Notes under the pieces: generated by a model
Databases searched by the model: none
The model's input: the letters and a program-made list of their open reading frames with translations, nothing else
Told to the model about the DNA's origin: nothing
Made by a program: the position numbers and the translations under genes
Assembly (NCBI GenBank): GCA_037139195.1
Contig: JBAXGW010000002.1
Coordinates: 74,651-138,650 of the forward strand
Reading direction: 5' to 3'
Length of the DNA stretch: 64,000 nucleotides
Origin: JBAXGW01 sp037139195
GTDB taxonomy: Bacteria > Bacteroidota > Bacteroidia > Bacteroidales > JAHJDW01
Shown: positions 7,875-16,800 of the stretch, piece after piece
Position numbering within the stretch: the first letter of the stretch is position 1
Layout: each line of letters opens with the position of its first letter

Positions 7875-9893
7875 ATGTATAAACCCCCTTTATATAAATT
7901 AATAAATAATATAATTACAGCAGGAACCGAAGGCGACTACGATACTGAGCAGATAAGAAAAATAATTACCATTAATTTTTTCTCAATTATTGGCGTATTT
8001 TTCATGACCTATTTAGGCCTTAAAGATGTGTTAGCTGGCGAGGTTACACTTGGATTAGGAGTTCTTTCGGTTGACTTGATAATGCTTACAAATGCTATTT
8101 ACCTAAGAAAATCAAAAAATCATATTCTTGCTGGTTTTGTTATTGTATCTATTATGTTTTTACTTGAGCTGTTTTTACTAATTACTGGAGGAACTGAAAA
8201 AAGTGGACCGCTTTGGTATTTTTGCTATCCAATAGTTGCTCTGTTTTCATTGGGAAATAAAAGAGGAAATTATTTTATTTTTGGATTAATTGTTACTACT
8301 GCGGCTTTATTTATTTGGAATCCAAGTTTTATATGCGATTATCAACATAGCTTTAAAGTCCGCTTTTTTGCATCATTTATAACAGTAGTTTTTCTATCAA
8401 TTGCAGCGGAATATGTTAGAGAGAAAAACTATGTTAGATTGATTAAGATGATGGACAGAAACAAGTTGTTTCTTAACCAAACAATGGAACATAAAACTAA
8501 ATTAGAGGTGCAAGCAATTGAGCTTGAAAAGTTATCGATTGTAACCGAAAAAACCGACAACTGTGTTATAATAATTGATAAAAAAGGCTGTATTGAATGG
8601 GTGAATAAAGCATTTGAAGAAATGTCGGGCGTAAAACTAGATTTAATAAAATCAATGCCTTTTGTAAAATTTACGCTAGATGTAAATTTTAGTAAGAAAT
8701 ACAATACTTGTATTAAAGAGAAGTCCTCAGTATCTTATATATGCAAACGAATATCTTTGAAACATGATGAATTTTGGCTCCAATCAACTCTTACCCCTAT
8801 TATTGATAATAATGGAGAAATCACACGATTTGTTTGCGTTGAATCAGATATTACAAATATAAAAAAAGCAGAAGAAGAAATTCAAAAACAAAATAATGAA
8901 TTAAAATTTCACCGAGATCAATTAGCCCAAACTATTCAACAATTAAAACAACTTGAATTGTATAAAGAAGAAATGAATTCACTGGTAGCTCAAGATTTAC
9001 GCGATGCTATAAATTCTGTAATTTTAAATTCATCTCAGGGAGTTTCGGAAAAGCGAATGCAGTCTATAAATCAAATTGGAAAACAAACATTAATTGTTGT
9101 TCAAAATATTTTAGATATTAAAAATTATGAAAATAAAAAGATAGCTCTAGCAATAGATATTCATAACTTAGCGCCTGTTGTTGAACACGCAATCAGAGAT
9201 GTTTCGTATTTAATTGAAGAAAAAAACATTAATGTTACTATTAACAATGACTCTGTTATTCAAGCAGCATTTGATTATAATGCGATGCACCGTGTTATAA
9301 TAAATGCATTGGTAAACTCTCTAAACCATATTCATGCTGGTGGAAACATAACTATTACGGTAAATCCAAAAATTAAATCTAATAAAACTTGCATAGCAAT
9401 TGAGGACGATGGAGCCAACTTTTCTGATATTCAATTAAATCAAGAGCTTAATCATGATTTAGCAATAAAATCGAAAGAAAATAATGAGCAACGCAAAATC
9501 AGTTATGGTCTAACTTACAATAAACTAGTATTACAAGGACACCATGGTGATTTTGAAATTGTTATAGAAAACAATATTACCAAATTTATAATTAGTTTGC
9601 CATCGATAAAACAAATCGAGGAATCAAATGATGAAAATAAGCAAACTGCTGATAAATTAGAAAAAGATATATATATCAATTCAGAAATTAAAATGCTTGA
9701 GCCTTTTATTGCATTGCTGAAAAATTCTGACATCTATGAAACAGGAAAAAATATTGATATTATTAATGAAATAAGAAAATTAACTCTTTCAGAAAATTTA
9801 TTGCAGTGGACTAAAAAAATGGAAAATGCAATATTTAATTTTAATGATGAAGAGTATAAAGATTTGTTGAACAGTATAAACAAAGAGGAATGA
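7875..9893 (+). CDS. Membrane PAS protein with degenerate histidine kinase core
   Basis: A 672-residue paralogue of the preceding kinase's cytoplasmic half, with a different sensor. Residues 28-180 contain about six hydrophobic helices with no large periplasmic domain. A coil and PAS domain follow (about 195-320; the ELEKLSIV...TDN...IEWVN pattern is shared with the neighbour), then a kinase-like core. At the phospho-acceptor site the neighbour's VHDLKNPL is AQDLRDAI here, putting Gln373 where His should be. The N-box Asn survives (NALVNSLNH), but G1 has become DDGANFS and the G2 Gly-rich loop is reduced to SYGLTYNK. It probably cannot autophosphorylate and may not bind ATP normally. The C-terminal tail (DIYETGKN, then AIFNFNDEEYKDLL) matches that of the active kinase. 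No frameshift or stop is present, so this is a maintained open frame, likely a pseudokinase partner or regulator. Confidence 0.88.
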   Translation: MYKPPLYKLINNIITAGTEGDYDTEQIRKIITINFFSIIGVFFMTYLGLKDVLAGEVTLGLGVLSVDLIMLTNAIYLRKSKNHILAGFVIVSIMFLLELFLLITGGTEKSGPLWYFCYPIVALFSLGNKRGNYFIFGLIVTTAALFIWNPSFICDYQHSFKVRFFASFITVVFLSIAAEYVREKNYVRLIKMMDRNKLFLNQTMEHKTKLEVQAIELEKLSIVTEKTDNCVIIIDKKGCIEWVNKAFEEMSGVKLDLIKSMPFVKFTLDVNFSKKYNTCIKEKSSVSYICKRISLKHDEFWLQSTLTPIIDNNGEITRFVCVESDITNIKKAEEEIQKQNNELKFHRDQLAQTIQQLKQLELYKEEMNSLVAQDLRDAINSVILNSSQGVSEKRMQSINQIGKQTLIVVQNILDIKNYENKKIALAIDIHNLAPVVEHAIRDVSYLIEEKNINVTINNDSVIQAAFDYNAMHRVIINALVNSLNHIHAGGNITITVNPKIKSNKTCIAIEDDGANFSDIQLNQELNHDLAIKSKENNEQRKISYGLTYNKLVLQGHHGDFEIVIENNITKFIISLPSIKQIEESNDENKQTADKLEKDIYINSEIKMLEPFIALLKNSDIYETGKNIDIINEIRKLTLSENLLQWTKKMENAIFNFNDEEYKDLLNSINKEE

Positions 9894-11077
9894 TAAAGAA
9901 ATTTTCAATATTAATTGCAGACGACCAAAAAGACAATATTATTGTTATTCTGGATATGTTGAAAACTTCAACAGATGTTGAATATACTGTTATGGCAGCA
10001 CCTAATGGCAAAATTGCATGCGAATTAGCTGAGAAAAAATTGCCAGATATGATTATTATGGATTGGGAAATGCCTGTTATGAACGGAATAGAAGCAGTAC
10101 GTCAGATTAAAGCTAACCCAATAACATCCGATATACCAATAATAATGGCAACTGCTCTAGCTTCTTCTTCACATCTTGGCGAAGCATTAGAAGTAGGAGC
10201 TATTGATTATGTCCGCAAACCTATTGATAGGTTAGAATTATTGGCTAGAGTAAAATCATCATTATTGCTATCTGAAAGTTATAAAAAAATTAAAACACAA
10301 AAAGAACTTCTTTCGCATAACAATAAATTAATTACCGATAGCATTAAATACGCACATAGAATTCAAAGTGCTATATTACCATCTGAAGAATACATTAAAG
10401 ATTTGTTTAATGATGCATTTGTTTTTATTCAGCCAAAAGATTGTGTTAGTGGCGATTTTTATTGGGGAAAGAAAATAAATAATAAAATATTTATTGCGGC
10501 TGTTGATTGCACTGGTCATGGAGTACCTGGCGCATTTATGTCGCTTATTGGATATAACTTATTAGAGCAACTTAGCAATGAAACCATCAATCCTGCACAA
10601 TTGCTTGATTTGATGAAAACTAGCGTTTGCGAAAAATTAGTTAATGAAAAAAATCAGTTTAAAGTAAACGATGGAATGGATATGTCGCTTTGTGTAATTG
10701 ATTATACTGAAATGATTATAAATTATGCAGGAGCGTATAACCCTTTATTTTTAATATCTAACAATACTTTCACTGAAACAAAAGCAAATAAAATGCCTGT
10801 TGGAAAGGCGTTGCTCGAAACTGGCAAAAAATTCACCAATCATCAAATGAGTTTTTCTAAAGGCGACAAAATATATTTGTTCTCTGATGGATATGCAGAC
10901 CAAATTGGTGGTTCAGAAAACGACAAATTCTTTCTATCCAATTTCAGAGATATGATAATTGAAAATTCGAAATTGCCAATGAATGATCAGAAAGAAGTTA
11001 TTAAAACTCGATTATTTGATTGGATTGGAGACAATGCTCAAATTGATGATATTATGGTTTTAGGAATTGAATTGTAA
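9890..11077 (+). CDS. Response regulator with SpoIIE/PP2C serine phosphatase output
   Basis: A 395-residue receiver-phosphatase. Receiver residues 5-120: acidic pair Asp11/Asp12, phospho-acceptor Asp58 (IIMDWEMP), switch Thr in MATAL and Lys100 (VRKP) are all present. A helical linker carries the SIKYAHRIQSAILPSEEY segment common to Bacteroidota SpoIIE proteins. The PP2C domain (about 165-395) keeps its metal aspartates: GDFYWG (Asp179), AVDCTGHGVPG (Asp196), FSDGYADQ (Asp323) and IDDIMVLG near the end. It should dephosphorylate a Ser/Thr phosphoprotein under control of receiver phosphorylation. The tandem SiaC-like proteins in the locus are the best candidate substrates, by analogy to SiaA acting on SiaC. 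Its ATG overlaps the previous stop (ATGA), indicating translational coupling with the degenerate kinase. Confidence 0.92.
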   Translation: MIKKFSILIADDQKDNIIVILDMLKTSTDVEYTVMAAPNGKIACELAEKKLPDMIIMDWEMPVMNGIEAVRQIKANPITSDIPIIMATALASSSHLGEALEVGAIDYVRKPIDRLELLARVKSSLLLSESYKKIKTQKELLSHNNKLITDSIKYAHRIQSAILPSEEYIKDLFNDAFVFIQPKDCVSGDFYWGKKINNKIFIAAVDCTGHGVPGAFMSLIGYNLLEQLSNETINPAQLLDLMKTSVCEKLVNEKNQFKVNDGMDMSLCVIDYTEMIINYAGAYNPLFLISNNTFTETKANKMPVGKALLETGKKFTNHQMSFSKGDKIYLFSDGYADQIGGSENDKFFLSNFRDMIIENSKLPMNDQKEVIKTRLFDWIGDNAQIDDIMVLGIEL

Positions 11078-11081
11078 ATAG

Positions 11082-11684
11082 CTAAGCATCCCATTCTTTA
11101 TTTAATTTTTCAATAAAAGCCAGAATTTTATCTCTGCCTGTTTTCTCTTTGGCAGACGAAATGAAGCTAGTTGGAATTTCTTCCCAAAATTTTAAAAGTT
11201 CAGCATTAAAAAGTTTAATATTTTTACTCGACTCTCGCTGACTTATTTTGTCCATTTTTGTAAACACCAATGTTATTGGAATGCCCTTTCCTCCCATCCA
11301 ATTAATAAATTCAATATCAATTTTTTGAGGTGGAATACGACAATCAATTAATACAAAAACTGTAACTACATTTGTTCGCTTAGTTAGATAATTTGCAATC
11401 ATCTTTTCCCAAGCTTCGCGGTTTTTTTTTGATGTTTTTGCAAAACCATACCCTGGCAAATCGACTAAATACCAATTTGAATTTATTATAAAATGATTAA
11501 TCAACCTTGTTTTACCAGGAGCTTGCGATGTCTTAGCTAATTTATTATTGTTCGACAACATATTAATCAACGAAGATTTTCCAACATTAGAGCGGCCAAT
11601 AAATGCGTATTCGGGCATATCTTGTTTCGGACATTTGTCAACATCCGTATTACTTAAAACAAATTCTGCCGATTTTATAATCAT
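11082..11684 (-). CDS. engB: Ribosome biogenesis GTP-binding protein YsxC/EngB
   Basis: A 200-residue GTPase needed for large ribosomal subunit assembly. G1 is GRSNVGKSS, G3 is DLPGYGFA, G4 is TKMD and the SSAKE segment is G5; length and order are normal. It starts 3 nt after the glsB stop, so it is the last gene of a glsA-glsB-engB transcript. It converges with the receiver-phosphatase gene with only 4 nt between stop codons, leaving no room for a dedicated terminator. Confidence 0.96.
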   Translation of the reverse strand: MIIKSAEFVLSNTDVDKCPKQDMPEYAFIGRSNVGKSSLINMLSNNNKLAKTSQAPGKTRLINHFIINSNWYLVDLPGYGFAKTSKKNREAWEKMIANYLTKRTNVVTVFVLIDCRIPPQKIDIEFINWMGGKGIPITLVFTKMDKISQRESSKNIKLFNAELLKFWEEIPTSFISSAKEKTGRDKILAFIEKLNKEWDA

Positions 11685-11687
11685 TTT

Positions 11688-12620
11688 TTATTTTTTAGGA
11701 ATATAAGTATTAACGTGTCTTTCTTTTTTTGTTTGATGAATATCGTTCACGTTCACTAATATTCCAGTTTCTTCTACTTCGCCAAATGTATTATTTAAAG
11801 AGGTTCCAAAATATAACATGGTGCGAGAAAGGTTCATATATGCATTTACCAAAGGTGGAATTCCTGTATTAAGCTCACGAACAGAAGTTACCAGTATTTT
11901 ATAATCTTCATCGTAATTATTCCCTATAAAAACTTTTTCAAACTGATCTTCTTCTGAATAAGTAAAGAGCGGTTTTATTGGAAAAACAAGCTTTTCGGTA
12001 TCAGGAAAATATTTATGCATGAAATATAGAATCATATTTCGAGCACGTCTATTGTAATGTGGATACATTGTTACTTTCCCAAAAAAATATCGCATATCAG
12101 GATTTTCAATCCATATTGCACCTAGTCCATCCCATAAATTATCTAAAGAAAAAATTCCTTTTCGACTATCTTTTGTCGGTTGAAAATTTGGTTGAACAAA
12201 ACTTCTTCCTAATTCAACCGTGTATGGTAAATAATCAGTAATAAATTTTTCCGAAAGAGTGAATAATCCAGATGTCCCAAATTGAAAAATTCCATTTTCG
12301 TCTCTTTTCGCATCTTTTCCATGCATAAACCTATATCCACCAACAATTTCCTTATCTCTAGGATCCCAAACAAACAATTGCTTATATGGTTCATCAGAAA
12401 TATCGTATTTATCAATATCGCAATCTTTTCCTGTTCCACCACCAGCAGCACGAAAGGTTGCTTCTCTTAAACGACCTATTTCTCGCATTATATTTGGAGA
12501 GTTATGAGCTGTAACAACATAAATCAAATTATCTCCATTATTACTCGAACGTAAGAATTTATCGTGAGTTAATTCGCTTTCAATAATTTGTCTGTCTATT
12601 GGAGCAATAATATCTTGCAT
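11688..12620 (-). CDS. glsB: GlsB-like N-acyltransferase (glycine lipid synthesis)
   Basis: A 310-residue GNAT-like acyltransferase of the haemolysin/OlsB-related family (Acetyltransf_5). In Bacteroides GlsB N-acylates glycine with a 3-hydroxy fatty acid and GlsA then O-acylates the product, giving glycine lipids. Seen here: the N-terminal REIGRLREATFRAAGGG segment, VGGYRFMHG, LGRSFVQPNF and LWDGLGAIW, which are typical of the family. It is 11 nt downstream of the GlsA-like acyltransferase gene; this adjacency is the strongest argument for the specific function. If not glycine, the amine acceptor could be another amino acid, as in ornithine lipid synthesis. Confidence 0.8.
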   Translation of the reverse strand: MQDIIAPIDRQIIESELTHDKFLRSSNNGDNLIYVVTAHNSPNIMREIGRLREATFRAAGGGTGKDCDIDKYDISDEPYKQLFVWDPRDKEIVGGYRFMHGKDAKRDENGIFQFGTSGLFTLSEKFITDYLPYTVELGRSFVQPNFQPTKDSRKGIFSLDNLWDGLGAIWIENPDMRYFFGKVTMYPHYNRRARNMILYFMHKYFPDTEKLVFPIKPLFTYSEEDQFEKVFIGNNYDEDYKILVTSVRELNTGIPPLVNAYMNLSRTMLYFGTSLNNTFGEVEETGILVNVNDIHQTKKERHVNTYIPKK

Positions 12621-12631
12621 GTCTCTAAAAT

Positions 12632-13480
12632 TTAATTAATTACGAAATCCGCATTTCTGTCTTTTTCTAACTTGTAAACATGATTTTTAACAAGTTGCGC
12701 CCACTCCAAATCTTTTTTTGAATTATCGAAAACAGTGTAAGGGATAGGTTTTCCGAAAATAATATTTATTGTTTTATTGTTCTGCTTATACATTTCATCA
12801 ACGAGATAAAGCATTTCGAAATTTTCTTTAATACTCAAATTTTTTCTGATATTTGCTAATCTGTAGAAAAACATTGAATTTTTACCATCGATGAATGTAG
12901 GTATAACGTCGCGCTTATGCTTTCGAGCCATGGTGATAAACGTTTTTTTCCATTCTAAGTCTTTAATTACTCCTTTTTGTTTTCTTGACACCAAGCCAGC
13001 TGGGAAATACAGCATTATATTTTCAGATTCAAATGCTTGGTCAAATATCACCCGGTTTTCGGCATTGCTTCCGTGCTTGTTAATTGGAATAAAAAATTCT
13101 TGCAAATTGGTTACGTTCATCAAAAGGTCATTAACAGGAAATTTTATAGGGTTTCTATATTTCCCAACTTCTCTAATCAAAGCGATTCCATCTAAGCCTC
13201 CGAGTGGATGATTTGAAGATATTAACTGTTGTCCACAAATGGGAATATTCTCTGCACCTTTTACCACAACATTTACTCCAAATTCTTCTAAAATAGCTTC
13301 TAAAAAACTGGACCCAATTTTTTCTCTATTCCTATACATGAAGCTATTTAACTGTTCTTGATGAATGATTCTTTTTAAATATGAAATAATAAATTTGGGT
13401 AGATTTTTTGCAAGCTTTGGACTCTTTCCTGCAAGAATCTTATCAACGTCGATAAATTTTTCTGTCTGAATTTCTGTCAT
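12632..13480 (-). CDS. glsA: GlsA-like lysophospholipid/glycine-lipid O-acyltransferase
   Basis: A 282-residue PlsC-superfamily acyltransferase. The HX4D catalytic motif is NHPLGGLD near residue 91, followed by a FIPINKHGSNAENR block and FPAGLVSRKQKG, corresponding to the later acyltransferase motifs. In Bacteroides the homologue GlsA adds the second acyl chain to N-acyl glycine at the inner membrane face. The partner glsB follows by 11 nt. The start ATG at 13480 is supported by a TAAATTTG element about 23 nt upstream. Confidence 0.8.
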   Translation of the reverse strand: MTEIQTEKFIDVDKILAGKSPKLAKNLPKFIISYLKRIIHQEQLNSFMYRNREKIGSSFLEAILEEFGVNVVVKGAENIPICGQQLISSNHPLGGLDGIALIREVGKYRNPIKFPVNDLLMNVTNLQEFFIPINKHGSNAENRVIFDQAFESENIMLYFPAGLVSRKQKGVIKDLEWKKTFITMARKHKRDVIPTFIDGKNSMFFYRLANIRKNLSIKENFEMLYLVDEMYKQNNKTINIIFGKPIPYTVFDNSKKDLEWAQLVKNHVYKLEKDRNADFVIN

Positions 13481-13502
13481 AAGGCTTTATGTTCCATTAT
13501 TG

Positions 13503-13510
13503 CAAATTTA
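13503..13510 (-). promoter_or_regulatory. Putative glsA operon -7 element
   Basis: Minus-strand TAAATTTG, 22 nt before the glsA ATG. A -33 TTG at proper spacing is not clear. Confidence 0.45.
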
Positions 13511-13754
13511 AACAATTATAGAATACTAAAGTAATAAATATTTATATTCAAACTTTCCTTTGTTAAGAATTTCGTTTATTATTGAATAAAAATTAACGCA
13601 TCAAAAAGGAAGATTTTAGTGTTTTTATAAAACTAAACACGAGATAATATTAAGCCAATGAAGTAAAAAAAGAATGATTCATCAATGATATGACTTTTTC
13701 GATTTAGCGAGTTATATTGATTTTATTATTGTAAAATATCATAAATTCGTTCAA

Positions 13755-13784
13755 TTGAAGTCTAAAATTATTTTCGTATTTTTG
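13755..13784 (+). promoter_or_regulatory. ileS operon promoter
   Basis: TTG at 13755-13757, a 19-nt spacer, then TATTTTTG at 13777-13784: one of the best -33/-7 pairs in the window. Transcription would begin about 20-25 nt before the ileS ATG. Confidence 0.65.
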
Positions 13785-13815
13785 CACTCTTAAAAATTTA
13801 ACATCCTTTATTCAC

Positions 13816-16800
13816 ATGAAAAAATATCCTGAATACAAGCACTTAAACCTACCACAATTAGAAACTGAAATAAGAAACTTCTGGGAGTCGGAAAATATCT
13901 TTGAAAAAAGTATTGCAACTCGCGAAGGTTCTCCAGAATATGTATTCTACGAAGGGCCTCCTTCTGCAAATGGCATGCCTGGCATTCACCACGTTATGGC
14001 TCGTGCTATTAAAGATATTTTTTGCCGTTACAATACCCTTAAAGGTTTTCAGGTTAAAAGAAAAGCGGGCTGGGATACTCACGGTCTTCCTGTTGAATTA
14101 GGCGTTGAAAAATTATTAGGCATTACTAAAGATGATATTGGCAGATCAATTAGCATTGAAGAGTATAACAATACTTGTCGCTCGGAAGTTATGCGATACA
14201 AAGATGCATGGGACGAACTTACCAAAAAAGTAGGGTATTGGGTTGATTTAACTGAGCCTTACGTTACTTTCGAAAATAAATACATTGAGTCTGTTTGGTA
14301 TTTACTAAGCGAAATGTACAAAAAAGGCTTAATATACAAGGGATATACTATTCAACCTTATTCTCCAGCTGCAGGAACCGGCTTAAGTACTCACGAACTT
14401 AACCAACCTGGTTGCTACAAAAATGTGAAAGACACTACCTGTGTTGCTCAATTTAAAATTGTTGAAAACGAGCATCCTTTGGTAAAAGGAATATTTGATA
14501 ATAAAAATGGAGATGTTTTCTTTATTGCTTGGACAACCACTCCTTGGACTTTACCTTCAAACACCGCTTTAGCAGTTGGAAAAGGAATCGTTTATGTTAA
14601 AGTTAAAACTTTCAATCAATATACGGGTCAGCCTATTACAGTAATATTAGCAAAAGCTTTATTGAACAACTTCTTTAAAGAAGAAAACAAAGTTGATGCT
14701 TTAACTACTTATACTGCCGGCGAAAAAGCCCTTCCTTATGTTGTATGTGAAGAATATAAAGGTTCGGAATTAGCAGGAATGCGCTACGAACAACTTATGC
14801 CTTATGCTCAGCCAGAAGATGGCGATGCTTTTAGAGTGATAGTTGGAGATTTCGTTTCTACAGAAGACGGAACAGGAATTGTTCACATAGCCCCAAGCTT
14901 TGGTGCTGACGATTTCAGGGTTGGAAAACAAAACGGAATTGGTTCGCTTACTATGGTCGATAAACAAGGAAAGTTTATTGATTGCATGGGCGAATTTGCC
15001 GGAAAATTTGTTAAAATAGAATACGATGTTAATGCTGCATCTGATGCTCGTCCTATCGACGTTGATATCGTTATCAAATTAAAAGAAGAAAATAAAGCAT
15101 TCAAATCAGAAAAATACGAACACTCGTATCCACATTGCTGGAGAACCGACAAGCCAATTTTATATTATCCTTTAGATTCGTGGTTTATTAAAACTACAGC
15201 TATCAAAGATAGAATGATAGAATTAAATAAAACCATCAAATGGAAACCTGAATCAACAGGAACTGGTCGTTTTGGCAACTGGTTAGAAAACCTTGTTGAC
15301 TGGAATCTTTCTCGTTCTAGATATTGGGGAGTTCCACTTCCAATTTGGAGAACAGAAGATGCTAGCGAAGAAATAATGATTGGTTCTATCGAGGAACTTA
15401 AAAAAGAAATTGAAAAGTCCATTACTGCTGGATTTATGACATCTAGTCCGCTAAATGATTTTAAAATTGGCAACAATTCAAAAGAAAATTATAACACATT
15501 CGACATTCATCGCCCTTATGTAGATAATATCGTTCTAGTTTCGGCAACTGGCAAACCAATGAAACGCGAACTTGATTTAATTGATGTTTGGTTCGATTCA
15601 GGTTCAATGCCTTATGCTCAATTCCATTATCCATTCGAAAACAAAGAAACATTAGACAAATATTTCCCAGCTGATTTTATTGCCGAAGGTGTTGACCAAA
15701 CTCGTGGTTGGTTCTTTACGCTACATGCAATTGCAACAATGTCGTTTGATTCAGTGGCATTTAAAACAGTGGTTTCTAACGGATTAGTTTTAGACAAAAA
15801 CGGGAATAAAATGTCGAAACGCCTTGGAAATGCTGTAGATCCATTCGAAACAATTGACAAATACGGTGCTGATGCTACTCGTTGGTATATGATTACCAAT
15901 GCTCAGCCATGGGACAACTTGAAATTCGATCTTGATGGTATTAGCGAAGTTCAACGCAAATTCTTCGGAACCCTTTATAACACATATGGATTCTTTGCAC
16001 TTTATGCAAATATTGATGGATTTAGCTTTGCCGAACCTGAAATACCAATTGCAAATCGTCCAGAGATTGACCGTTGGGTTATTTCAGAGCTTCATTCTTT
16101 AATCAAAAATGTGGATGAGTGCTTCAAAGATTACGAACCAACAAAAGCAGGACGTTTAATTCAAGAATTTGTTGATGAAAATTTAAGCAACTGGTATGTT
16201 CGTTTATGCCGTCGTCGTTTCTGGAAAGGCGAATATTCTGAAGATAAAATAGCTGCTTATCAAACATTATATACTTGTTTGGAAACAATAGCGAAACTTG
16301 CATCTCCAATTGCTCCATTCTATATGGAACGCTTATATTGCGATTTAGTAACTGTTTCGGGAAAAGAAAAACACGAATCGGTTCATTTAGCAAACTTCCC
16401 AACTTTTAATCCAGAAATGGTTGATTCTAAGTTAGAAGAACGCATGCAACTAGCTCAAAAAATTTCTTCGATGGTTCTTTCGCTTCGTAAAAAAATGAAT
16501 ATCAGAGTTCGTCAGCCATTAGCTAAAATTATGATTCCTTTGATAAACGAAGATATTCAACCACAAATTGAAGCCGTAAAAAGTTTAATCTTATCGGAAG
16601 TTAATGTTAAAGAACTCGAATTTATTAGAGATACTGACGGAATAATGGTTAAGAAGATTAAAGCAAACTTCAAAACCCTAGGACCAAAACACGGCAAAAT
16701 AATGAAATCAATTGCTGCGGTTCTTGTTGAATTTAATCAAGCCCAAATCTCAAAAATTGAAAAGGAAGGCAAAATAAATATCAACGTTGAAAACCAAGAA

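Larger units (their letters stand above)
13481..13815. other. Divergent intergenic region glsA / ileS
   Basis: 335 nt with no credible gene. It holds a minus-strand -7 element for glsA (13503-13510, TAAATTTG) and the ileS promoter near its right end. The middle is AT-rich, and I see no riboswitch-like or T-box structure, although ileS follows. Confidence 0.6.

Noticed and set aside
3041..11077. A SiaB (DUF6272) kinase or STAS/anti-sigma gene in the signalling locus
   Set aside because: No open frame of that size or pattern exists between the listed genes.
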